Of a stretch of 16,035 bases of DNA, positions 5,691-11,810 are shown piece after piece. The DNA is from Candidatus Omnitrophota bacterium. GTDB taxonomy: Bacteria; Omnitrophota; Gorgyraeia; Zapsychrales; Fredricksoniimonadaceae. The translations under genes and the position numbers were made by a program. The DNA is taken from assembly GCA_016196515.1 (NCBI GenBank), contig JACPXN010000119.1:1-16035 (forward strand). Direction: 5' to 3'. The notes beneath the pieces were generated by a model. That model ran no database searches. It was not told the origin of the DNA and worked only from the letters and a program-made list of their open reading frames with translations. The first letter of the stretch is position 1. The number at the start of each line of letters is the position of its first letter.

Positions 5691-6839
5691 ATGGAGATCA
5701 TCCGCCGGTCCGACATCCGCAAAGCCCTGCATCTTTTAAGGTCCAACCCCGTCGTGGCTTTGCTGGGCCCCCGGCAGAGCGGCAAAACGACCCTGTCCTG
5801 CCAAATTGTCCGCCGGATCAGCGGCCAGGCACATTTTTTTGACTGTGAGAACCCCAGGGACGTCCAACGGCTCTCGGATCCCCTGACGACGCTGACGGAC
5901 CTGGAAGGCATGGTCGTCATCGACGAGATCCAGCGGGTCCCGGGACTTTTTCCGGTTTTGCGTGTTCTGGCGGACCGGGGCGGGAGGGTCAAGTATTTGA
6001 TCTTGGGAAGCGCCTCGGCGGAGATGTTGCGGCAAAGTTCCGAGACATTGGCGGGACGCATTGCCTTTATGGAGATATCCGGGTTCCACCGGGAGAACGT
6101 TCCTTCAGGCAAATTGGAAAGGCTTTGGCTGAGGGGAGGTTTTCCCAGGTCCTATTTGGCCAAAGGGGAGGCGGGTTCCTTCCAATGGCGGCAGGATTTT
6201 ATCGCTACGTTTCTGGAAAGAGACATCCCGAACTTGGGACTGCAGATCCCTCCGCGGATGCTGCAAAGGTTCTGGAGCATGCTGGCGCATTATCATGGGC
6301 GGTTGTTCAATGCCTCTGAGATCGGGCGCAGTTTAGGCGTCTCGGACCACACGGCCAGAAGGTATTTGGATCTATTGGCCGCGACATTCATGATCCGGGA
6401 GATCAAGCCGTGGTTTTATAACACCAAGAAGCGGATCATTAAAAGCCCCAAGATCTATTTTCGGGATTCGGGCATTTTGCACGCATTGTTATCCATTGAA
6501 GACAAGAAGGGTCTCATCACCCATCCGCAGTTGGGAGGGTCGTGGGAAGGGTTCGCCGTTGAAGAAGCCATCAGGGTCCTGGAGATCAGGGAACATCAGG
6601 CTTTTTTCTGGGGTGTTCATACCGGCGCGGAAATGGACCTGGTTTTTGAGAAGAACGGCCGCCTGTATGGGATCGAGGTCAAATATACGCAGGTCCCGGC
6701 CATGACCTTCTCCATAAAAGCGGCGATCAACGATCTTTCCCTGGAACATGTTTGGATCATTTATCCGGGAACGCAGGAATACCCATTGTCAAAGAACGTG
6801 ACGGTCAGCCCTTTGTCAGGTTTTAGTTTCAAACATTAA
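5691..6839 (+). CDS. AAA_14 / DUF4143 family ATPase
   Basis: A 382-residue protein of the widespread bacterial and archaeal AAA_14-DUF4143 family. The Walker A motif is GPRQSGKTT (26-34), and Walker B is VVIDEIQ (75-81). A LILGSAS sensor-like strand follows (about 104-110). The middle holds a winged-helix-like segment (GRSLGVSDHTARRYLDLL). The C-terminal DUF4143 part ends in a nuclease-like pattern, E314-x-D316 (AEMDLVF) followed by IEVK with E329 and K331, as in PD-(D/E)xK folds. The cellular role of the family is not established; members are patchily distributed and often mobile. The gene has its own promoter, no Shine-Dalgarno sequence and sits between gmhA and hldE, which looks like an insertion into a heptose locus. 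All motifs appear intact. Confidence 0.85.
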   Translation: MEIIRRSDIRKALHLLRSNPVVALLGPRQSGKTTLSCQIVRRISGQAHFFDCENPRDVQRLSDPLTTLTDLEGMVVIDEIQRVPGLFPVLRVLADRGGRVKYLILGSASAEMLRQSSETLAGRIAFMEISGFHRENVPSGKLERLWLRGGFPRSYLAKGEAGSFQWRQDFIATFLERDIPNLGLQIPPRMLQRFWSMLAHYHGRLFNASEIGRSLGVSDHTARRYLDLLAATFMIREIKPWFYNTKKRIIKSPKIYFRDSGILHALLSIEDKKGLITHPQLGGSWEGFAVEEAIRVLEIREHQAFFWGVHTGAEMDLVFEKNGRLYGIEVKYTQVPAMTFSIKAAINDLSLEHVWIIYPGTQEYPLSKNVTVSPLSGFSFKH

Positions 6840-6861
6840 AGTGGGATCAAACGAACCCCAG

Positions 6862-6887
6862 CCCGCCATCTTTTCCCGCCATCTTTT
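6862..6887 (+). repeat. tandem 13-bp direct repeat upstream of the hldE promoter
   Basis: CCCGCCATCTTTT occurs twice head to tail (6862-6874 and 6875-6887). The second copy ends 7 nt before the -35 box, a plausible position for an activator binding site or simply a local duplication. Confidence 0.5.
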
Positions 6888-6894
6888 CCAGTCG

Positions 6895-6924
6895 TTGACA
6901 TTACTCCATACGCTTTGATATACT
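6895..6924 (+). promoter_or_regulatory. promoter of hldE-thiD2-thiE, probably leaderless
   Basis: TTGACA (6895-6900) is a perfect -35 box. An 18-nt spacer precedes TATACT (6919-6924). The ATG at 6936 begins 11 nt after the -10 box, leaving room for only a few leader bases and no Shine-Dalgarno sequence. Confidence 0.6.
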
Positions 6925-6935
6925 AACCCTCTGCT

Positions 6936-7409
6936 ATGATCCCACTAGAGAAGAAAATCATTGGCATTGGCGCACTTAAGAAAAAATTATCTGCTTTGCG
7001 CGAAGCGGGCCGGATCATCGCCTTCACCAACGGCTGTTTTGATCTGATGCATTTGGGACATGTGAGGTATTTGCAGAAAGCCAAAAAAGGGAATCGCGTG
7101 CTGGTGGTGGGGTTGAACAGCGATCAAAGCATCCGCCGTATCAAAGGCCCGTCCCGTCCTGTCATCGGACAAAAGTCCCGCGCCGCTGTTTTAGCGGCCT
7201 TGGAAAGCGTTGATTTTGTCGTCATTTTTAATCAGAACACTCCGTATGATCTCATCAAGGCCATTCGGCCTGATATTCTCATCAAAGGCGCGGATTGGAA
7301 AGGCAGAAAGATCGTTGGCACGGACATGGCCGGGAAGGTGGAACTCATTGCCTATATCAGAGGGTTTTCCACGACGCGTATCATGGCAAAGATCAAAAAG
7401 CATGGGTAA
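6936..7409 (+). CDS. hldE: D-glycero-beta-D-manno-heptose 1-phosphate adenylyltransferase
   Basis: A 157-residue nucleotidyltransferase corresponding to the C-terminal half of HldE (RfaE2/HldC type), without the kinase domain. It transfers AMP from ATP to heptose 1-phosphate, giving ADP-heptose. The signature TNGCFDLMHLGH (31-42) carries the HxGH-like site. GLNSDQSIRRIKG (59-71) and GADW (118-121) are also family hallmarks, and the protein ends with FSTTRIMAKI. It acts with GmhA (5034-5603). The kinase HldA and phosphatase GmhB are not in this window. ATG at 6936 follows the promoter directly. The 3' end overlaps thiD2 by 8 nt. Symbols hldC or rfaE2 would also be acceptable for a stand-alone domain. 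Confidence 0.88.
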   Translation: MIPLEKKIIGIGALKKKLSALREAGRIIAFTNGCFDLMHLGHVRYLQKAKKGNRVLVVGLNSDQSIRRIKGPSRPVIGQKSRAAVLAALESVDFVVIFNQNTPYDLIKAIRPDILIKGADWKGRKIVGTDMAGKVELIAYIRGFSTTRIMAKIKKHG

Positions 7410-7809
7410 TGCAGGCCTGTACCGCGTTCTGGACGCCAATTTCAATCGGGCCAAAGAGGGTTTGAGGGTCTGCGAGGACATTTGCCGTTACGGATGGGAT
7501 GACAGGCCCTTGACACGCGCTTACAAGGACGCGCGTCATCAATTGACCGCGGTTTTGGAGTCCCTGGTCTTGGGAAAGGCGCTCAAAGAGCGGGACATTG
7601 CCGCTGATGTGGGCCGGTCCAGCACCGTCAGCGAGGGCAGGCGGGCTGATCTGGCCGCGGTGTTCTGGGCCAATTCCCAGCGGGTCAAGGAATCCCTGCG
7701 CGTCGTCGAAGAAGTGGTCAAATTGCTGGACGCGAAGGCCGCGCAGAACACCAAGCAATTACGGTACAAGGTTTATGCCCTCGAACAAAAAGCGGTTGGT
7801 CGACCGTAA
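7402..7809 (+). CDS. thiD2: ThiD2-like HMP-phosphate kinase domain protein
   Basis: A 135-residue, largely helical protein. Its N-terminus GLYRVLDANFNRAKEGLRVCED (split here: residues 5-26) is the hallmark of the ThiD2 domain, described as an alternative hydroxymethylpyrimidine-phosphate kinase and often fused to the N-terminus of ThiE. Further family-like segments are a DARHQL region and NSQRVKESLRVVEE (about 91-104). It would supply HMP-diphosphate to ThiE for thiamin phosphate synthesis. Here it is a separate gene. ATG at 7402 overlaps the hldE stop by 8 nt, and the gene overlaps thiE by 35 nt in another frame, suggesting a split or unfused two-domain enzyme made from coupled genes. A start far upstream (7210) is rejected because it lies in hldE. 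Confidence 0.78.
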   Translation: MGNAGLYRVLDANFNRAKEGLRVCEDICRYGWDDRPLTRAYKDARHQLTAVLESLVLGKALKERDIAADVGRSSTVSEGRRADLAAVFWANSQRVKESLRVVEEVVKLLDAKAAQNTKQLRYKVYALEQKAVGRP

Positions 7810-8410
7810 ATTATATCTGATTCTGGACACGCAAGTCCTGGTGTATGATCGTCTGCTGTCCGTTTTAAAAACCGCTGTTCGTTGCGGGGCGGATATTGTA
7901 CAATTACGGGACAAAAATGGCAGTGCTCAAGATATTTTGTCCTTTTGCCGGCAGGCGTTGAAGATCACGGCCGGCCGTATTCCGTTCATTGTTAATGATC
8001 GTGTGGACTTGGTCTGTTTAAGCGGGGCCAACGGTGTTCACTTGGGGCAGGAGGATATTCCCTGCAGCCAGGCAAGGCGGATGATGGGACCTAAAGCCAT
8101 GATCGGGGTCTCGTGCCAGACCTATGAACATGCCCGCAAGGCCCAAAACGAGGGCGCGGATTATATCGGGTTCGGTTCGGTGTTCAAGACCCAAACAAAG
8201 CCGGACCGTCATCCCATGGATTTAGGGGTTTTAGGCCGCGTTGTCGGGCAAGCGCGTATCCCTGTTTTTCCTATCGGCGGCATCAACCGAAGCAATGTGG
8301 GCGTTTTGACCGCGATGGGCATTCAACGCGCCGCCGTCTGCCGGGATATCTTGTTAGCAAAAGATGTCGGAGGCAGCGTTGAGGAGTTTCAAAAGATTTT
8401 GCGGGGATAA
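7775..8410 (+). CDS. thiE: thiamine-phosphate synthase
   Basis: A 211-residue TIM-barrel enzyme that joins HMP-diphosphate with thiazole phosphate to form thiamin phosphate. Visible motifs are IVQLRDK (41-47), FIVNDRVDL (71-79), GVHLGQEDIP (87-96), IGVSCQT (110-116), GADYIGFGSVFKTQTKP (127-143) and PIGGI (166-170). ATG at 7775 is chosen because MPSNKKRLVDRKLYLIL leads straight into the first strand; AAGG (7768-7771) is close behind it. The gene overlaps thiD2 by 35 nt. Its last codons and TAA (8408-8410) lie in the first 10 nt of the tRNA-Gly gene. RNase P cleavage at the tRNA 5' end would remove the thiE stop codon from that transcript. Confidence 0.92.
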   Translation: MPSNKKRLVDRKLYLILDTQVLVYDRLLSVLKTAVRCGADIVQLRDKNGSAQDILSFCRQALKITAGRIPFIVNDRVDLVCLSGANGVHLGQEDIPCSQARRMMGPKAMIGVSCQTYEHARKAQNEGADYIGFGSVFKTQTKPDRHPMDLGVLGRVVGQARIPVFPIGGINRSNVGVLTAMGIQRAAVCRDILLAKDVGGSVEEFQKILRG

Positions 8411-8471
8411 TTCAGTGGTAGAATATCAGCTTCCCAAGCTGATTGCGAGGGTTCGATTCCCTTTCCCCGCT
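8401..8471 (+). tRNA. tRNA-Gly (anticodon CCC)
   Basis: A full cloverleaf can be drawn. The acceptor stem is GCGGGGA (8401-8407) with TCCCCGC (8464-8470). The D stem is ATTC (8410-8413) with GAAT (8421-8424). The anticodon stem is TCAGC (8426-8430) with GCTGA (8438-8442), with loop TTCCCAA and anticodon CCC at 8433-8435. The T stem is 8447-8451 with 8459-8463 and loop TTCGATT. The discriminator base is T (8471), as in other glycine tRNAs; CCA is not encoded. It reads GGG codons. The gene overlaps the end of thiE by 10 nt and ends 14 nt before the next ATG, with no room for its own promoter, so it is probably cut from the operon transcript. Confidence 0.93.
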
Positions 8472-8485
8472 CTTTTAGGAAATTT

Positions 8486-9154
8486 ATGGCTTTGATGCGT
8501 TTGCGTATACTGTTCTTTGGTTTGATCATGTTCATCGCCGGCTGCGCGACAAGTGAATATCCAGGCCTTCCCGGGGCGGGTCCAGCGGTATCCGTCAAAA
8601 AGCAGGGGGCCTATCATAAGGTCGTCAAAGGCCAGACGTTGTGGCGCATCGCCAGGGCCTATGGCGTTACGGTGGAAGACATCATTCACGATAATAATAT
8701 CCCCAACGCGGCCGCCATCGAGGTGGGCCAGTTGATCTTTATCCCGGGGGTCAAAGGGGCCAAGGACATCCCGGAGCGCACGCCGGACGAGAATAAGGAA
8801 GAATTTGCCTGGCCTTTAAAAGGCAGGATCATCCGTTATTTTGGCGGCGCGCCGGCCATCAGCCGGGGGCTCGACATTGAAGCCAATGAGGGGGACCCGG
8901 TCAAGGCTTCCCGCGAGGGGAAGGTTGTGATGCTAGGGACCCTGACCGGGTACGGCCAGACCATCATGGTCGACCACGGCGACGGGTTTATTTCGGTGTA
9001 TGCCCAGAACCGTAAACTTTTGGTCCAATGGGGTGACCACGTGTACAAGAGCGAGGCCATCGCCGAAACCGGGCGGCGGGGCCGCAAGAGTTTTTGCCAT
9101 TTTGAGATACGCAAAGGCGGCGACGCCGTCAATCCGTTGTATTATTTGCCATGA
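8486..9154 (+). CDS. NlpD-like lipoprotein, LysM plus degenerate M23 domain
   Basis: A 222-residue envelope protein. A signal peptide ends in the lipobox IAGC (17-20), so C20 should be lipidated. A LysM peptidoglycan-binding domain follows (about 43-88, YHKVVKGQTLWRIARAYG), then an M23/LytM domain (about 105-222). The M23 zinc ligands are mostly lost: the His of HxGxD is S126 (D130 kept), the YAH histidine is Q174, and the HLH motif reads F203-C-H205. It is therefore unlikely to cut peptidoglycan. In E. coli, NlpD and EnvC are such inactive LytM factors that switch on septal amidases, and that is the best guess here. ATG at 8486 has AGGA at 8477-8480. Its stop overlaps the next ATG. Confidence 0.85.
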   Translation: MALMRLRILFFGLIMFIAGCATSEYPGLPGAGPAVSVKKQGAYHKVVKGQTLWRIARAYGVTVEDIIHDNNIPNAAAIEVGQLIFIPGVKGAKDIPERTPDENKEEFAWPLKGRIIRYFGGAPAISRGLDIEANEGDPVKASREGKVVMLGTLTGYGQTIMVDHGDGFISVYAQNRKLLVQWGDHVYKSEAIAETGRRGRKSFCHFEIRKGGDAVNPLYYLP

Positions 9155-10791
9155 ACTTTATTGACACAGACCGTTATTTTTTCGCCCGCCGCGATATCCT
9201 CGAGGTCTTGCATAAACGCGTCCTGGGCCTCAAGGAAGGGTACCGCCAGAATGTCGCCCTTTTGGGCAGCCGCACCGTCGGAAAAACATCCATCCTCCAG
9301 AGGTTCATGGCCGACCACGACGATCCTTCGGTGATCGTTGTTTATCTGGACCTCGAGGAGCGCGACTTCGCGTATTTCACCGCCCAGTTCGTCAAAACCA
9401 TTCTTTACCAATTCCTGAAGGGCCAAAACCAGCCGGTGCACGAGGACTTGAAGCTTTTGTGCGCCGCCTGCCGCGGCACCCTTCAAGGGACCACGGTTTT
9501 GGTGGAAGCCATCAACGCGCTGGTCAAAGAGGGCAAATACCCCGAAGGCTACGCGCGGCTTTTGTCTTTGCCGGAAGTCTTTTGCGCGGAGTCCGGCAAG
9601 TCGCTGGTCCTCATCCTCGATGAATTCCAGGACATGGCGGATTTTCCGGTGAACAGCGTGTTCCAGGAACTGGGCAAGCGGATCATGACGCAGAAAAATT
9701 GCCTGTACATCGTGGCCAGTTCTTATGCCCAGAAAGCATGCACCATCCTTTCCGAGAAATTGTCCTTGCTGTTCGGCAATTTTGAGACCATCCCCGTGAA
9801 CCCCTTTGATCTCGGCTCCAGCTTGGGGCTCATCGACCGGCATTTGTCCGGCGTGAAGATGGGGCTGTATCTAAAGAATTTCCTGGCCGATTTCACCGGC
9901 GGGCATCCGTTGTACATCAACATCCTTTGCCAGGAACTGATCGCCTTAAGCGGCATTTACCGCCAGCAGGAGATCTACGCGCCTCTGCTGCTGCAGTCGG
10001 TGGAGAACCTGGTTTTTAATCCGTGGGGGGTCTTGAGCCGGCATTTTGACCTGCAGGTGCAGGGGCTTTACCGGGGGCCCAAGAGCGGGAGAAGTTTGTC
10101 GTCGGTGCTGATCGCCGTTGCCCAGGGTCACCACAAGATCAGCGACTTGAACCGGCATCTGGCCGTGAAGCCCTCGCAGCTCGCGGGGCGCGTCGCCGTC
10201 TTGCTGGAAGCCGACATCGTCGAGAAGAACGGCAATTATTACCACGTCAAAGACAAACTTTTTAAATACTGGATCAAATACGTCTATGAGCGGCGTTTGA
10301 AGGCCATGGACATGGAGCCGGGCCGTGGGCGCAAGATGTTCAAGGAAGAGATCAACAGGGCGGTCAATGATTTCCAGATGACCGCGCGCAAAGATCTCTC
10401 CAGCCGGGTGGTGGGCCTTTTGCACAAATTTGACGACGAGGCCTTTGAACTCAACGGCCGGCGTTACAAATTGTCCCTGTTTCGGGACATCAAGCCCGTG
10501 AAATTGCGTTTGAGCGCGGGTAATTTTTTTGACGCGCTGGTGGCCGGCACCCATGAGGGGCAGTGGCTGGTGGTGATCAAAAAAGACCCTGTGCATGAGA
10601 ATGACGTCAACGGCATCATGGAAGAGATGAAAAAGATGTCCCCCAGGCCCCAGCGCTGTGTCGTCGTGGCCTTGAGCGGCCTGGACGACAATGCCAAACT
10701 GCGCGCCCTGCAGGAGAAATTCTGGGTGTGGAATGAGCCCGAGGTCAATGCCCTGATGCACCTTTACGACGAGCCCTGTATTGTGCGATGA
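9151..10791 (+). CDS. STAND/archaeal-type ATPase (ATPase_2-like) with nuclease-like tail
   Basis: A 546-residue predicted cytosolic protein. Walker A is GSRTVGKTS (39-47). Walker B is LVLILDEFQD (152-161) with D157-E158. A winged-helix segment lies around 310-370 (PSQLAGRVAVLLEADIVEKN, then the KDKLFKYWIKYVYERR stretch), as in the archaeal ATPase family PF01637. The C-terminal 100 residues contain FFDALVAG...GQWLVVIKKD...ENDV, which resembles the PD-(D/E)xK tail seen in relatives but with Val in place of the catalytic Glu, so probably inactive as a nuclease. Its function is unknown. The ATG overlaps the lipoprotein stop and its TGA overlaps the next ATG, so it belongs to this operon and does not look like a recent insertion. 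Confidence 0.75.
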   Translation: MNFIDTDRYFFARRDILEVLHKRVLGLKEGYRQNVALLGSRTVGKTSILQRFMADHDDPSVIVVYLDLEERDFAYFTAQFVKTILYQFLKGQNQPVHEDLKLLCAACRGTLQGTTVLVEAINALVKEGKYPEGYARLLSLPEVFCAESGKSLVLILDEFQDMADFPVNSVFQELGKRIMTQKNCLYIVASSYAQKACTILSEKLSLLFGNFETIPVNPFDLGSSLGLIDRHLSGVKMGLYLKNFLADFTGGHPLYINILCQELIALSGIYRQQEIYAPLLLQSVENLVFNPWGVLSRHFDLQVQGLYRGPKSGRSLSSVLIAVAQGHHKISDLNRHLAVKPSQLAGRVAVLLEADIVEKNGNYYHVKDKLFKYWIKYVYERRLKAMDMEPGRGRKMFKEEINRAVNDFQMTARKDLSSRVVGLLHKFDDEAFELNGRRYKLSLFRDIKPVKLRLSAGNFFDALVAGTHEGQWLVVIKKDPVHENDVNGIMEEMKKMSPRPQRCVVVALSGLDDNAKLRALQEKFWVWNEPEVNALMHLYDEPCIVR

Positions 10792-11264
10792 ATATAGCCG
10801 TACTTTCCGATACCCATTCCTTGCCTATTGCGCAAAAACTGCTCGATGAGCTTAAGGATTTTGCCCTGATCATCCATGCCGGCGACATTTGCGATGCCGG
10901 GACCCTCGATGTTTTACGGACGCTGGCGCCCGTCAAGGCCGTGCAGGGCAATATGGACGAGCCGGCCCTTAGAAAAAAGTTGCCTTTGAAAGAGTTGTTG
11001 GTCATTGAGGGCGTTAAAGTGGGGGTCACTCACGGCCACGGAGCGACCCGTGACGCGTTGGGCAATGCGCTCACACAATTCAAGGATGAGGCCTGCGACG
11101 TCATCATCTTCGGCCATTCGCATCAGCCGTTTAAAGAAATGGCCGGCAGGACATTGATGTTCAATCCGGGAAGCCCCAATGACACTGTGCGCGCCCCCTA
11201 TTGTTCTTACGGGGTTTTGAAGATCAGCAACGGCAAGGTGAATGCCCAGATCGTTAAAATATGA
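10788..11264 (+). CDS. MJ0936/YfcE-type metallophosphoesterase
   Basis: A 158-residue calcineurin-like phosphoesterase of the YfcE/MJ0936 family, which hydrolyses phosphodiesters with two metal ions. All ligand motifs are present: SDTH (D8, H10), GD (D33), GNMD (N55), THGH (H82 and H84), and GHSH (H110, H112), followed by NPGS (126-129). The natural substrate of the family is not certain. The ATG overlaps the upstream ATPase stop, and the end overlaps the HIT gene, both by 4 nt, with no separate ribosome site visible. Neighbouring HIT and phosphoesterase genes might hint at nucleotide turnover, but this is only proximity. Confidence 0.88.
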   Translation: MNIAVLSDTHSLPIAQKLLDELKDFALIIHAGDICDAGTLDVLRTLAPVKAVQGNMDEPALRKKLPLKELLVIEGVKVGVTHGHGATRDALGNALTQFKDEACDVIIFGHSHQPFKEMAGRTLMFNPGSPNDTVRAPYCSYGVLKISNGKVNAQIVKI

Positions 11265-11761
11265 ATAAATTGTGGGCCCCGTGGCGGGCCAAATACATCA
11301 CGCATATCCGTAAAAAACAGAAAGGATGCCTGTTCTGCTGCATTCTTGCCGAGCGTCAAGACAAGCGCAATTACATTTTCATGCGCCGGGGGCACGCGTT
11401 CGCGGTCCTGAACATTTATCCGTACAGCAACGGCCATTGCCTGGTCCTGTCCAACCGCCACGTCAGCGACATCGACAAATTGAAAAGGGAAGAATGGACG
11501 GACATGATGGACCTGCTGATGGAAACCAAACGGCTGTTGACCCGCGTCCTGAAACCGGACGGGTTTAACATCGGCCTTAACCTCGGCCGCATGGCCGGTG
11601 CCGGCATTCCCGGGCACGTGCACGTGCACATCGTGCCGCGCTGGAGGGGCGATCATAACTTTATGCCGGTGACAGCCGGGGCCAGGATCATTTCCCAATC
11701 GCTGGACGTTATTTACAGGTTGTTAATGAGGTCGCGGTTTACGGAGCGTAAGCGAACGTGA
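11261..11761 (+). CDS. HIT family hydrolase/phosphorylase
   Basis: A 166-residue HIT protein. The signature GHVHVHIVPRW (118-128) carries the catalytic triad histidines H119, H121 and H123, with H121 the likely nucleophile. The start MNKLWAPWRAKYI and the paired cysteines GCLFC (22-26) match the zinc-containing branch that includes Ap4A phosphorylases and other dinucleoside polyphosphate or adenylyl hydrolases. It is expected to split nucleotide-phosphate bonds in the cytosol; the exact substrate cannot be told. The ATG overlaps the previous stop and no Shine-Dalgarno sequence is near, so translation is probably coupled. The last six residues (TERKRT) are basic. A GC-rich hairpin follows, probably near the operon's end. 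Confidence 0.88.
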   Translation: MNKLWAPWRAKYITHIRKKQKGCLFCCILAERQDKRNYIFMRRGHAFAVLNIYPYSNGHCLVLSNRHVSDIDKLKREEWTDMMDLLMETKRLLTRVLKPDGFNIGLNLGRMAGAGIPGHVHVHIVPRWRGDHNFMPVTAGARIISQSLDVIYRLLMRSRFTERKRT

Positions 11762-11777
11762 GCCGCTGACCGAATTA

Positions 11778-11800
11778 ACCCCGCCGTTTTGTGGCGGGGT
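11778..11800. repeat. GC-rich palindrome, intergenic copy (possible terminator)
   Basis: ACCCCGCC (11778-11785) and GGCGGGGT (11793-11800) form a perfect 8-bp stem with a 7-nt loop, between the HIT gene and the dGTPase-like gene. It belongs to the same family as the copies inside genes downstream. No T run follows, so it is not a standard intrinsic terminator, although it could slow or stop polymerase. Its right arm is 10 nt from the next ATG and could affect ribosome loading there. Confidence 0.6.
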
Positions 11801-11810
11801 CACTTCTCTT

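Larger units (their letters stand above)
6840..6946. repeat. 10-bp inverted repeat flanking the hldE promoter region
   Basis: AGTGGGATCA (6840-6849), just after the ATPase stop codon, is the exact inverse of TGATCCCACT (6937-6946), which covers the first codons of hldE. The arms are 87 nt apart. They could mark the end of an inserted segment, pair in RNA, or be chance. Confidence 0.3.

Noticed and set aside
8351..8410. A dedicated promoter for the tRNA-Gly gene
   Set aside because: GATAAT at 8405-8410 is inside the tRNA, and no -35 box has an acceptable spacing upstream of 8401.
9946..10761. 271-codon antisense open frame across the ATPase gene
   Set aside because: The + strand frame has Walker motifs and coupled neighbours; the antisense product has no domain signs.
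11778..11800. Standard intrinsic terminator after the HIT gene
   Set aside because: The stem is good but no T run follows, and the same palindrome occurs inside genes, so it is listed as a repeat with possible terminator effect.
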